A stretch of 64,000 nucleotides of DNA from NCBI GenBank assembly GCA_001414345.1, contig LLCB01000002.1, forward strand, positions 1 to 64,000. The letters are read 5' to 3'. This DNA comes from Hymenoscyphus infarciens. Its lineage: Eukaryota; Ascomycota; Leotiomycetes; Helotiales; Helotiaceae. Numbering within the stretch: position 1 is the stretch's first letter; every line of letters starts with the position of its first letter. A program made the translations under genes and the position numbers. A model generated the notes under the pieces. It saw nothing but the letters and a program-made list of their open reading frames with translations, was not told the origin of the DNA and did no database searches. Positions 35,058 to 44,904 of the stretch are shown piece by piece.

Positions 35058-35171
35058 TGTGACGTATTTTTGGGTTGAAAACGCTCTAAGGAGCCTTATA
35101 TTCAGAGGTGAAAACTCTGCTATATATATAGAGAAAGGGGGTCACGTGAGACCCCCCCTTTTTCCGTAACA
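35058..35171 (-). repeat. 5' LTR of the TRIM
   Basis: 114 bp. In element orientation it runs from TGTTACGG at 35171 to ACGTCACA at 35058. The primer-binding site starts at the next base, 35057. Confidence 0.88.
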
Positions 35172-35176
35172 ATAGT

Positions 35177-35457
35177 GTATTAGATATCATTATTAGAGTT
35201 AGATTTAGAAGACGTTGATTAAAAATAAGTATATTGTAGTGAGAGAACCTACTCCGTAGTGAAAGTTGGAATTGCACTAGTACGTTGATTTCTCTCTCTC
35301 CCGTCAGTTACGCTAGGGATGCTAGGATTCCATCTCTTATATATTTCTCGTTTTATTTTTCTATAAAATTATAGAAGAGCGCGGGTTCTAAGTAAGTAGA
35401 AATGGAAATGCCTTTGTAATTTTAAGATTTCTCCGAGCGTACCTTTTCTATAGCTAA
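35177..35457. other. Short spacer between TRIM and MITE copy B
   Basis: Mixed composition; nothing recognised. Confidence 0.4.
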
Positions 35458-35512
35458 GAGCCTGTTTGACTCGTATATATCTAGAATATATACTACTAAA
35501 AAACATAAGGTA

Positions 35513-35546
<34 letters not shown>

Positions 35547-36525
35547 ATTCGATATATGCACCAGTGTTTAGCATATATATTTAAAAGTGATACAAATCCC
35601 ACGTTTAATCTTAAATATCTTAGTATATATATAAATAGAATATATACTACTAAAAAAGGTTTTAAACTTCTAGAGATATAAATCTTTCAAAGTTCGTATA
35701 TATCTCTTCTTACCTACTAGTTTCATAGTACTAGGTTATATATATATACTAATATATACACTACGAGCTAAACGATTACTTAATATATTAAGAAATAATT
35801 AATAATATATATCTACGTATACGAGGTTACTATTTAAGATATCTCGTTAAATATCTATATATATATTTAAATAATCGGTAATTGTCACTTTTGTTCTCTA
35901 AATAATCGTAAATACCTAGAATATCCTTTAAATAATTCGAAAAGTAACTTCTCTATCTCTTAAATAATACCTCTTAAAAATAAGAGTATTCTAGTTAGAA
36001 AAGAGGGATATTTAAGTTAGTCTATACTTTTTCTCTATTTATTAGTTTCCTTATACTAATATACTAAATAGCAATGAATATAGTAAGTTAACCTACTTAT
36101 ATACTATCTACTTATAACTACGTAAACCAACCTCTAAGGACTTTAGTAGTAGTTAAGTCTACTACTCTCGATTCTTTTATCTATAGCTTTTATTACTTAA
36201 AGACTTAAGATTCTTCTTCTTTCTTACTCTAACTTCTTCCTCTTTTAACCTGAAAAGTAGTAAATACTATATCTTAAAGGTTATAATCTTAAGATACTAT
36301 AATTTACTAAGATATAGGTGGCGTAATATAGTAAAAATAGTGAATAATAACTGACTTAAATATCTCTCTTTTCTGACTAGAATACTCTTATTTTTAAGAG
36401 GTATTATTTAAGAGATAGAACAGTTACTTTTTAGTTAATTTAGAGGATATTCTAGGTATTTACAATTATTTAGAGGACAAAAGTGTCAATTACCGTTAAA
36501 TAATTTATACGAGCCAAACAGGCTC
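35458..36525 (-). mobile_element. PIF/Harbinger-like MITE, copy B, carrying a nested MITE
   Basis: Outer termini GAGCCTGTTTG(A/G)CTCGTAT are inverted at 35458 and 36525. The flanks are TAA and AAA, consistent with a TAA duplication with one change. Without the nested 620-bp element, the sequence aligns end to end with the outer parts of copy C (57287-57629 plus 63814-63917). An (AT)n tract sits at about 35513-35540. Confidence 0.78.
35876..36495. mobile_element. Nested 620-bp MITE with about 150-bp inverted repeats
   Basis: The ends CGGTAATTG(T/A)CACTTTTGT(T/C)C are inverted and continue as near-identical inverted repeats for about 150 bp, including CTCTTAAATAATACCTCTTA. A 9-bp target duplication TTAAATAAT lies at 35867-35875 and 36496-36504. 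The equivalent position in copy C, near 57310-57330, is uninterrupted and serves as the empty site. A related end fragment lies at about 55610-55790. The long inverted repeats and 9-bp duplication suggest a Mutator-like origin. Confidence 0.8.
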
Positions 36526-36550
36526 AAAAGTTAGAACTAATGGAATTGAA

Positions 36551-36569
36551 GGGGGGGGGGGGGGGGGGA
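36551..36569 (+). repeat. G19 homopolymer
   Basis: A run of 19 G lies 25 bp outside the right end of MITE copy B. It is either a genuine mononucleotide tract or an assembly-sensitive spot. Confidence 0.9.
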
Positions 36570-37110
36570 TTCAAGTGAGATTGATCGAGCCTTTCGGACT
36601 AGTGGTATACTATACCAGTAGTGACAGATCATCAAGGCCGAATATCTATGACACAAACCAGGATATAGATGCAGAGCTAGAAAGAGTGGAGGAATCGAGA
36701 ACGAAGAACGTTGGAGCCGAGGATGTGGGAAAGACGCGTGTTGTAATTCACAATTCACAAGCCTCGAAAGACAAAGTAGAGCGGTGTGATATTTAGAAAT
36801 CGCCATTCGTCATTGCCTCACTTCAAGCGAGCGTATCCGTAATAATAATAGGTTGGCTAGCACCAAAAAAAATTACAACGACCGCTCCTAGTCCACCACC
36901 TGGGACCACTCCACCCATTTACCCCATTCCATGTATGCATCCCACCATCCCACCCAGAAACCACACGGTTCCATCCCCAACATCCAGGCGTACCCAATGT
37001 TTTGGAAAAGAGTAAACACAACAGGAAAGAAAAGCAGAAAACATCTCATAATCCAACAACGCCCCCTATTATAAACAAAAGGTATAAATTTAAACCAAAA
37101 TACTTCCTCC
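36570..37110. other. Intergenic, nothing recognised
   Basis: 3' flank of the membrane glycoprotein gene. Short frames on both strands lack support. Confidence 0.45.
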
Positions 37111-38609
37111 TTACGGCCTCCTCTTCCGTTCGGCCTCTTCAATCGCAGCATCTATCCTCCTCTCCTCCTCTTCCTCCGTCAACCTCGCGAGATCAGCTTC
37201 GCTCATCGATTCCCTCGAAATATTACTCTCGCTTCCAAGGAATGGGGCTTGTAGTCCTCCCTCGAAAACTTGGGGTGTATGTCGGTCTGCGTATGTGGTT
37301 GGTACATCACGGTATTGTTCGAAATCGCGATTGGTGGGAGGTGAGGATTCGTTTGTGATAGGAGGTGTGCCACGAGAGGGAGGGCCTATCGTTGACGCTG
37401 CGCTGACTTCGCGGGATATGGAGGGTACTGTTGTAGAGGAGGATGCTACGGCTCCCGTTGTTGCTGCTGCAAGTGCAGCTGTCGTAGCTTGGTTTGTGCT
37501 ACTACTTGCAGAGGTTGATTTTGGACTTAATGTTGGTTTTCTCCGGGGAATTGCAGCTGCTGAGCCGGTATATGGCTGTGAGGGTATTTCTTCGTAGGGT
37601 GAGAGTGCTGAGTGTCGAGTTTGAGATTTGGGAGAGACGTTCAAGTTAGCTCCATATACGGGGGTCGGCGCTTCGTATGATTGTGGAGAGTTTCTTTCTG
37701 TTTCCTTTTCGGTAATGAGATCGCGGGAGTCTGCTGAACTCTGGTTGAGCATTATTTGATCCGGGGCTGAAGTACGACGGTGTCTTCGTCGAAGACATAA
37801 CAAAGCACCTAGTAAGATAATGATGGCGACTCCCAAAGCCCCTACTGCGATTCCTGCCTTTGCCCCGGTTGAAAGGCCACTTGAAGCGGGAGCAGGTGTG
37901 GCTATATCCGTACTGGACGTATCTGCTGTTGGTGAAGATGTCGGTGGGGCAATGGTAGTTATCATACTCGTGATCGTCGGACCTGGTAACGTAGCTCCTG
38001 GAGCACCAACGACCCTGATATCAGAGAAACCAGTAGCGTTTGCAGGTTTGAATTCTTGTGAAAGTACAAGAGCTTGTGGATTCTCTTGGCCTGAGAGCAC
38101 GGTATTGGAGCCAGGAAATTGCAGAGCGTTACTCGCTGACGCGCAAAGCCCTTCTTTATTTGTAAAGCAAAGAAAAAAAAACCCGGCTGAATTTCCCTGC
38201 GTGAGGTTGAAGGCAAGAGGCATCTGAATGTCATTCTGGATGTTTCCATTTAACTTGGATGTTTCGCACTCGATCGCGGGGCCGATGCAGTAGGCTATAG
38301 GCGGTCAGCATGGAGATAGAATAGAAATATAAAATAGCAGTTCTCACCACCAATCCGCGAGGCCGCTATGTTAATGTTTTGTCCTTCAGGCGTGGCCTGG
38401 CAGAGGAAGAGTATGCTGCTCGATAAATGTGCGTCCTTCGTGGTGATACTGAGACTGTAATTCGCTGCACCGGTTGTATTTAGAACGAAATTGTCGACTT
38501 TGGTGGTGAAGGTGGTTTCCGTTTGAAGGCTGCTTCTCCCGCCATCCTCGCCATTGACACCAGATAGGACCCAAAACGTCGCCATCAGGCCCAAAGATTT
38601 AAACCTCAT
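37111..38609 (-). CDS. Single-pass membrane glycoprotein, cell-surface sensor-like
   Basis: Two exons (38609-38348, 38294-37111), joined across a 53-bp intron (donor GTGAGA, branch ATGCTGACC, acceptor ATAG), encode 481 residues. Residues 1-20 (MRFKSLGLMATFWVLSGVNG) form a signal peptide. A roughly 180-residue extracellular domain follows, with paired cysteines (FLCQA, YCIGPAIEC, FLCF, GLCAS) and N-glycosylation sites such as NTTG and NYSL. A Ser/Thr/Pro-rich stalk comes next, then one membrane helix (AGIAVGALGVAIIILLGALL) with a basic stop-transfer RRRHRR. The roughly 230-residue cytoplasmic tail is low-complexity Ser/Pro/Ala and ends in a charged helix. This layout resembles fungal wall-stress sensors and other unassigned Helotiales membrane proteins; function is not established. 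The first ATG in frame is at 38609. Confidence 0.82.
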
Positions 38610-40538
38610 CGCATTCAAAACCCCATATATCAGTCCAACACAAACCAACAGACAAACAAAAACAAATAAAGATTAAATTTCAAAGGTCGCAATCATTCCG
38701 ATTCTAAACCGAGAGGCGAGAGGGAGAAAAAAAGACCAAAAGAGGGAGAAATCCTCAGCTCGCTGATTTGTGGGGACGTCGCAACATTAATACCACTCCC
38801 ACGCAAATCCCGCCCGCAGGATCAAGAAAAATGTACGAAATGTGGCACAATGGGCGCCGACTTACGGTCTCACTGCATGGAACCCAACAAAGAAGGACCA
38901 GGGCCCTCCCCTTCCGCTGCGCCTCGTTTTTAGACACTTTTTAGAAGATGGTCCCACGAACTGAAGCGGATTGAGACGACCCCTCCTGGCCATCTTGATT
39001 GGACATGCAGCTGTACGAGTACGCCGTACAGCTTGGTGCATCCTTCAGAGACGAAAGGGTAGCCGAATAAGAGAAACTAACTAGGGTGAAGGGGAAATAT
39101 TGACGGTTGTTGTTGGTGTTGGTGTTGGATGTTGTTCTCCGTACCACAGAAGCTGTGTTGGTATTTCCAAGTGTAATGTAATATCCTTTGCCATGGGCGC
39201 CAGAGAAAAACGTGGTTTTTGCGGCATCAAATGATGGTATTCTTAGACGGAATTATCGATAGCGCTTCCCCTTTCATTGGATCAACCAGGTACGAGTCGA
39301 GCCGAGTAAATACGGAATCGATTATTGTAAATACTTCCGCCGCCCACCCCATGTCAAATCTTGTTCTTATACGGAGTATGTCAAGTTGTCAACCTTTTCT
39401 ACGCGAAGGAGAGACTCTTTCAAATTGGGGAAGAGGCAAGGCGCCACAATGACAGGCATCAATAGTGGTGCACAAGTACAAGTACTCATGGGGGGATGGA
39501 AGTCGGCCTGAGGGGCTGAGAAGGGTTCCAGGTTCCCTCACGAAGGAACCACTCATCTTCGACCATCCACATCGCATCGAAAGGCTTCTGATTCGTCGAC
39601 CGTTGATCATTGCCTGCGCTGACCGGGCCGCTGTTAATTTGGGTAGTTAATTTAGGAAGAGGAGAGAGATGAGGCTGAATGAAGAACCTCGTTGGCAGCG
39701 ACCGATGAGCAGCTTCATCCATCCATGATGATCGTTTCCGCAGTGCACCGAGTGGGAAGGAAACTATCGAGGGAGGATGTGCATCTTTCTTGAATAAGTA
39801 CGGAGTAGATGTGTTTTGCGGCATTCCCGTTTCGCGAGCAGAGGAGGAGGGGACCAGAGGGCCAAACGAACTCCATCCTTCGATTCGGTTGTCAACCTTC
39901 TCGTACAGGTCACGATCAGCGTCCAGAAAATCGTTGCGTGAGATGGGCGATGCCTTTTCCAATTCTCACTCCGAACGGCTCCAATCCAGGCTGTATTCAC
40001 AAAAGAGAAGCCTGCGCTGAGAAGAAGCCCTCCGAAGAACAACATCCAAGCCTGGTAACTGCTTTCGAGCTAGACCCAATGAGAACCCTCCTCCGAGATC
40101 TTGCATCTCATACAGAAAAACGTGACCTGATCCTTTCTCAGCCAGCGGTTTCAAAGATCTGAGTAATTTGGCGACCTGCACATCACGAGATTCGAGAGTG
40201 GAGGGACCGCGATCCTAATGGTTTCATCAGTCCACGAAGACATTTTCCGGTTGCCTCAAATTGGGAACAATCAAAGTTGTTTCCCGCCTAAGGTATTCTT
40301 GAATGTAAACAGCTGACTACGTCATTCTTTGCTTACTCCGTCTCATTGTTTCCAGTTAGTGGAGCGTTTGGAGTTGGAACTGCTCACGACGACGTGCGAG
40401 GCTGAGTTGTTTAAAGTATTGTCGTTATCATTTCATTAAGCCCAATCATCCTTTGTATCATGCTTCATAACCCAAACTCCACCCCCATCACATAGAATTC
40501 ATCGTACAAGGTAGCTACCCGCTGCAAAAATAGAGCAG
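38610..40538. other. 1.9-kb stretch without a firm gene
   Basis: About 38650-39200 is probably the promoter and 5' UTR of the membrane glycoprotein. Between 39480 and 40250 the minus strand has overlapping open frames (for example 39486-39962 and 39966-40181, with FLYEMQDLGGGFSLGLARKQ) of possible coding character but no family and no clear splice model. A small unknown gene on the minus strand starting near 40243 (MSSWTDETIRIAVPP) is possible. Confidence 0.35.
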
Positions 40539-43500
40539 TTAACCGCCAACAGTAATCTCCGCCGTAGGATCTACTCGGATATCGAGCTCCATCAGACCTT
40601 CCTTTTTCTCAATCACCAGTCCTTTCTCGTTGGCCAAATGCAACACGCAGATGAAGCAGTAGCTGGTTGAGATGTCGTTCAAGGTATTCTTGGGATAGAC
40701 ACTCTTAAGGTTCTGCATGACAGATGTAAACTTGAGACTACCATCCTCCCCTTTCTTAGGTTCAAGAGGCGTGGCAGTTCTTGCGGGTAACACATCGGGG
40801 GAGGCATCCTGATTCACATTAGCTTTATTCATGATCGATCGAAACGGATGGTGGACTTACATCATCAAGTCCCTTGATACCCATGCCTCGCCATAGCTCC
40901 TCCTTTAACCTTCTTACATCGACCTTTGTCGCTACGCGAGCATATTGTACGTATTCAGGTCTCAGTCGGCGACTCTGAGTGACAAGTTGAGTTCCAAATG
41001 CCCCTTCGCCTTCGGCAGCTTGTGTCATGCCGCCGTTGAGTACATTGCTGATGCCGTTCATACCACCTTCGCCTCGTTCTTCGGCTCCAGGGGAAAAGTG
41101 ATCGCGAGCGTCAGCGAATTCCATGTCATCATCATCATCCATTCCACCAGCCATTGGCAAACCATCGTCTTGGAAGAAATTGGCATCATAATCCCCCTGA
41201 GGTACTGCCTCCTCATCAGCACCCGCAGGACCTTCCTTGCGAGCCCAGAAAGCCTCGTCCATCTCACCTTCAGGAGCCTCTTCTTCCTTAACTTGACCAA
41301 AAGTTCCAGTTTTGGCACCAAAGCCACTTCTTCGGTTGCCCATCTTTGCCTTTGGCTTCAAGAAAAGACGTAGTAATTGTTTCGAATTGAAGTGCTTGTC
41401 GTCTGGTAGAAGATTCCGGGTTTTTGATTTCCAGTCCTTTTTCGGTAGGGATATAACTGTATTGGAGGAGGCAGGTGTATAAATGGTCTCGGCAATACTC
41501 TGGCTAAGTGCAGAGGTAAAGTCAATCTCAAAGAGCTCCTTTTCCTTGCGAGGTTTTGTAGCAGCTGCGGGTTTGTTGACATCCTTAATTTTCCGGATCC
41601 GCCAATGCTCAGGGCCGGCCCAATTCTTCTGTAATGCCTCATCAAAGTAGCTCAGAATATCATCGTGAGTTCCCTGGCTTTTACCACCGTGGTTCATTGT
41701 TACGACGTATTCGCCAGTCTCGGGATCGAAGTTGCCAGGTCCGTCTCCATCTTCTCCGTCGCCACCACCCATGCCGTCGTTATCAAGTCCCGCATCGTGA
41801 ACGCGCATTCGAGTCTCAACTGCAGCGTCTCGAGCCCATGCTTCACCTCCCTCCCCAAAGCCTGTGTCGGCTGGTATGTCGAAATCTCCCAACAACCCAT
41901 CGTCATCATCATCGAATCCAATAGGGTTGTCATCGTCCAAGAAGATACCAGACTTGTTGCCAACAGCCGCCATCTCATCCTCTTCGGGCTTATCCTTCTC
42001 TTGTCGCCAGTCCTCGGGTGCTTTCAAGAATGGTATGTCCATCGAACCGGAAGGATCGCCAAGGTCAAAGTTCTTTAGGGATGGGCAAATATCCTGTGAC
42101 TCCAACTGATCCAGGTTAGGGAAGAATCTAGCGCCAAGTGCAGCAACATCGATTTCGACATCTTCTTCATCCTCCGGCTCTTCGACTGTAGAATTCACGG
42201 TTGTGTCCATTTCTGTATCATCCTCATCTTGAACACCATCTTCTTTCCGTCGAGTTGCAGAGCCTTCACCGGATGCGTCGCCGGCATCATCACTGCTATC
42301 GAAAACAATTCTTCCTTGAGAATCAATTGCTAGGTGATTGAGCAATAATCCTTTGGCTCCACCTTCATCGAAATCGGCGGAAGCTTTCTTGAATAAAGGA
42401 TCCACCGAAAACTCTAGTTCCATCTTTTTCAATTGGATAACGGAAAAAGAAGCTGCCAGTGTGGCCTCAGATGATCGTTGTGCCTAATTATTATTAGCAT
42501 ATTATCAAATTAAAATGAAAAACATCATTTGGTCGGCATTCAAAAAATAAACAGGACAAGAACTCCAAAAAAAGATTCGTTTGGGATGCAGAGCGAGACC
42601 AAAAAAGAGACCCAGAAAATTGGCCAATCTGAGGCTCATGTATCATAGACTGAAGAGAATTGGGCTATCTCCCCCACCCATAACTACATGAGCCCCAGCC
42701 CCCACGCAGCCCTGAGCAGGCACTTTGGCGGAGTGGTTAACGCGATGAACGACCAGGCATTTCCTTCAGGCCCTACTACAGGGGCGCACGCGACAACACC
42801 TTTCGCTTGCAACGCATCCACAAAAATAAAATCATAAACTGTTGTCGCCAAGACGTTCTCTCTCCTGCAAAATATTTCAAACTCCCAACTGGTGTTCGCG
42901 CAAAAAAAGTGCCTCTGCGAATTAATAAAGCCAAAAAATAAAAGGAGCCGGCAACGCAATGATCGAAATAGGCCAATAATATAACTAGAAGAAATCATGC
43001 TAAGGGAACATTATACCACTAAACCAATTCCCCGTTTGTGTGTTTTCATCGGGTCAAAAAAGGTAATTCTTGGTAGAAGAGGTTGTTGGCTTCTCCCATG
43101 CAATGCAACCCCAATCCAACGAATCACATATATTTGAGCCGCGAAAAGTACGAGCGACAACTAGCCGGGCGTCCGACCCTAATTTATGCCTGGATAATGA
43201 TGGTAAGCTCGCCAGCGAAAAGATGACTAAGCACATGACAACCTGAAGAAACAAACGTCTTTGATGGTCTAGTGGTTATGATTTCCGCTTGTCAACCCCC
43301 CTTTAAAGGGGATCTGCAAGCCACGCAAAAGAAACGCAAAACATAAATATGAGACGACTTCGGAAAACACAACTGAGGGAAAAATTGAGAACAAACGTCG
43401 TCAGGAAAGCAGCGCGAGGTCTTGATTGTCATTCTCTTACAAAAACCACCCGATACAGCAGCGGTCAATTTGCAAGGCCGCATCAGGAAACCGCGACCTC

Positions 43501-44512
43501 CCGTATCAGGCAAGGCGCCATTCGCCGCTTGAAGAAACAGCTTAAACCACCAAAACACCAAAATAATAAATGAGACAACTTCCCAAGGCATGATTAAGGA
43601 GGAAATTCAAAGCAGCTATTGCTAAAAATCCTCTCCCTACTTCTGCTCTTTGAGTCCCGCCAACGCAGAGGATAACACTACCGCTCGAATCGTGGAGCAG
43701 ACTTTCGGATGGGCCTCCAAATCTCAGCCGCAATATTTCCAACCAAAAGAAATCAGAATATGAAATGCGAACTTACCCTCTTCTTAGGCTTCTTCCTTAC
43801 AACACCATCTTCGTCCTCCACTTCTTCCTCGCTTTCTTCGCCTTCCTCATTCTCTCCTCGCTTCTTCTTGTTGTTGCCGCTGTCCGCAAGTCCACTCAGT
43901 AATTTTCCGGTCTCCGTCGCGACACTATCGACTCTGCTGGTATAAATCTTGACGCAACCATCCAATGTGCAACTGGCTTTCTGGAAATTCACTCCATCCC
44001 CTTCCTTCAGCAGCGACATGTCGTGAAAGTAGTCGATGAGGGCAAAATTCCACGAATTGGCAGCGTTGATCTTGTTGTCGGTAGCCATCTTCATCCATTC
44101 TTCAAAATTGGCCAGTATGGGGACGCGCTTCATTGGTGTGACTGCTGTTCCTCCGACTGTGATGGCCTCTTCATCGAGATCATCGTCCAATTCCCCCACC
44201 CGTCGTGGTGTCTTTGGATTGGAGCCGGGCGAGGAGCTTCCAGCTCGATCGTAGTTCGAAAGCTTGCGCATCGGTGAGGCCGCCGCCTTGATTTGGTTCA
44301 TATGGATGCCATGAAGGGCATGCCGTGATTGCATCCGCTTCGCCTTTTCCTGCGCATCGTCGTTGAGGGGTATTCTTTGTTTGTTAGCAGGAGAAGATGC
44401 AAACTTGCGCACGAGTATCTCACTTGACAGGCGATTTGAAAGGCGACGCTGCCATTGATCCGGAGACCACACGGCCATTACTACCGCGGGGTGCTTGGGC
44501 GACTCGAGGCAT
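40539..44512 (-). CDS. BRN1: Condensin complex subunit 2 (kleisin, Barren/Brn1/CAP-H)
   Basis: Four exons (44512-44424, 44374-43777, 42483-40861, 40808-40539) give 859 residues. Introns are 49, 1,293 and 52 bp. The N-terminus MPRVAQAPRGSNG and SPFKSPVK joins across the first intron to IPLNDDAQEKAKRMQSR, the conserved start of fungal Brn1. ILANFEEWMKMATDNKINAA and FHDMSLLKEGDGVNFQKAS follow. After the long intron come AQRSSEATLA, LEFSVDPLFKKASADFDEGG and GLLLNHL, then an acidic middle. The C-terminal winged-helix kleisin region has STSYCFICVLHLANEKGL near the end. Condensin compacts mitotic chromosomes with Smc2/Smc4; this kleisin links the SMC heads. The 1,293-bp second intron is abnormally long and holds tRNA fragments. 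Divergent from the exchanger gene, 392 bp apart. Confidence 0.95.
42719..42750 (+). pseudogene. tRNA-Ser-like 5' half (32 nt)
   Basis: GGCACTTTGGCGGAGTGGTT and the following 12 bases match the acceptor 5' strand, D-arm (A box) and start of the anticodon stem of a serine-type tRNA. The sequence then leaves tRNA homology. No B box (GGTTCGANNCC) follows, so it is not a functional tRNA gene. It lies in the long condensin intron, antisense to the gene. Confidence 0.6.
42996..43033 (-). pseudogene. tRNA-Ala(AGC)-like 5' half (38 nt)
   Basis: On the minus strand the sequence starts GGGGAATTGGTTTAGTGGTA and continues TAATGTTCCCTTAGCATG: acceptor 5' strand, D-arm, anticodon stem TTCCC and loop TTAGCAT. 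Homology ends about nt 39, where the 3' anticodon stem GGGAA should begin. No B box follows. Confidence 0.65.
43258..43294 (+). pseudogene. tRNA-Asp(GTC)-like 5' half (37 nt)
   Basis: TCTTTGATGGTCTAGTGGTT followed by ATGATTTCCGCTTGTCA matches fungal tRNA-Asp through A37 of the anticodon loop (CTTGTCA). A CCCCTTTAAAGGGG palindrome follows instead of the expected 3' stem. No 3' half or B box is found in the following 450 bp. The break coincides with the anticodon loop, as in the Ala-like copy. Confidence 0.7.
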
Positions 44513-44904
44513 GGTGGTGTGTGTTGTGGTGGTTTTGAAGTTGTCCAATATTCCGATTGCGAAGATTCCCAAGTAAATAGAGACGCGATTTTGTTTACCC
44601 CGTACAACCGGCTGCCAAGGCTGCCAAGGCTGCCATCGGCGTGTTGTTTCATCTTTCTCCGTTGTCTTGGCGGCTCACTCTTGGAAACCCGAGGCGAGGC
44701 TTCGTCATAATGCTCTGAGCCCACATCTGGGCCATCTAGTGGTAAGGTAGTCTCTGCCAATATCGCCCATATAGCCACGCACTCTTGCATCTTCTGCGAC
44801 GACAACCCGCAAACCTTGCTTGCTTGCTGAAAGATTAGAAGTGGCCAGTCTCCCATCTTTCGCCCATCGTGCCATGTCGACACACAATATATCATGCACG
44901 AACA
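44513..44904. promoter_or_regulatory. Divergent promoter, condensin subunit 2 / cation exchanger
   Basis: 392 bp between two start codons facing apart. It contains a tandem GGCTGCCAAGGCTGCCAAGG repeat near 44610-44630. A longer minus-strand open frame passes through it but is judged non-coding. Confidence 0.5.

Larger units (their letters stand above)
34143..35171 (-). mobile_element. TRIM (terminal-repeat retrotransposon in miniature), 1,029 bp
   Basis: Two 114-bp LTRs (34143-34256, 35058-35171) begin TGTTA and end TCACA in element orientation, apart from one changed terminal base, and are flanked by the 5-bp duplication ATAGT (34138-34142, 35172-35176). On the minus strand the sequence abutting the 5' LTR contains GTTATGAGCCC, the complement of the initiator tRNA-Met anticodon arm GGGCTCATAAC. 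A purine tract, AAGGGGTG, abuts the 3' LTR. The 801-bp interior has no recognisable gag or pol; a plus-strand frame at 34680-35015 follows imperfect GGAGAGTC repeats. The element must be mobilised by another retrotransposon. The LTRs differ at only a few sites and show little RIP. Confidence 0.88.

Noticed and set aside
42719..43294. Functional tRNA-Ser, tRNA-Ala and tRNA-Asp genes
   Set aside because: No 3' halves, T-arms or B boxes are present on the expected strand. Only the 5' halves match.
43780..44895. Long minus-strand open frame read as a single condensin N-terminal exon starting at 44895
   Set aside because: Its first ~130 codons have no condensin similarity and run through the divergent promoter. 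ATG at 44512 plus a 49-bp intron gives the conserved Brn1 N-terminus in perfect phase.
44869..44904. GTG start at 44869 for the cation exchanger
   Set aside because: Nuclear genes of fungi start at ATG in almost all cases; the in-frame ATG at 44905 precedes the first membrane segment.
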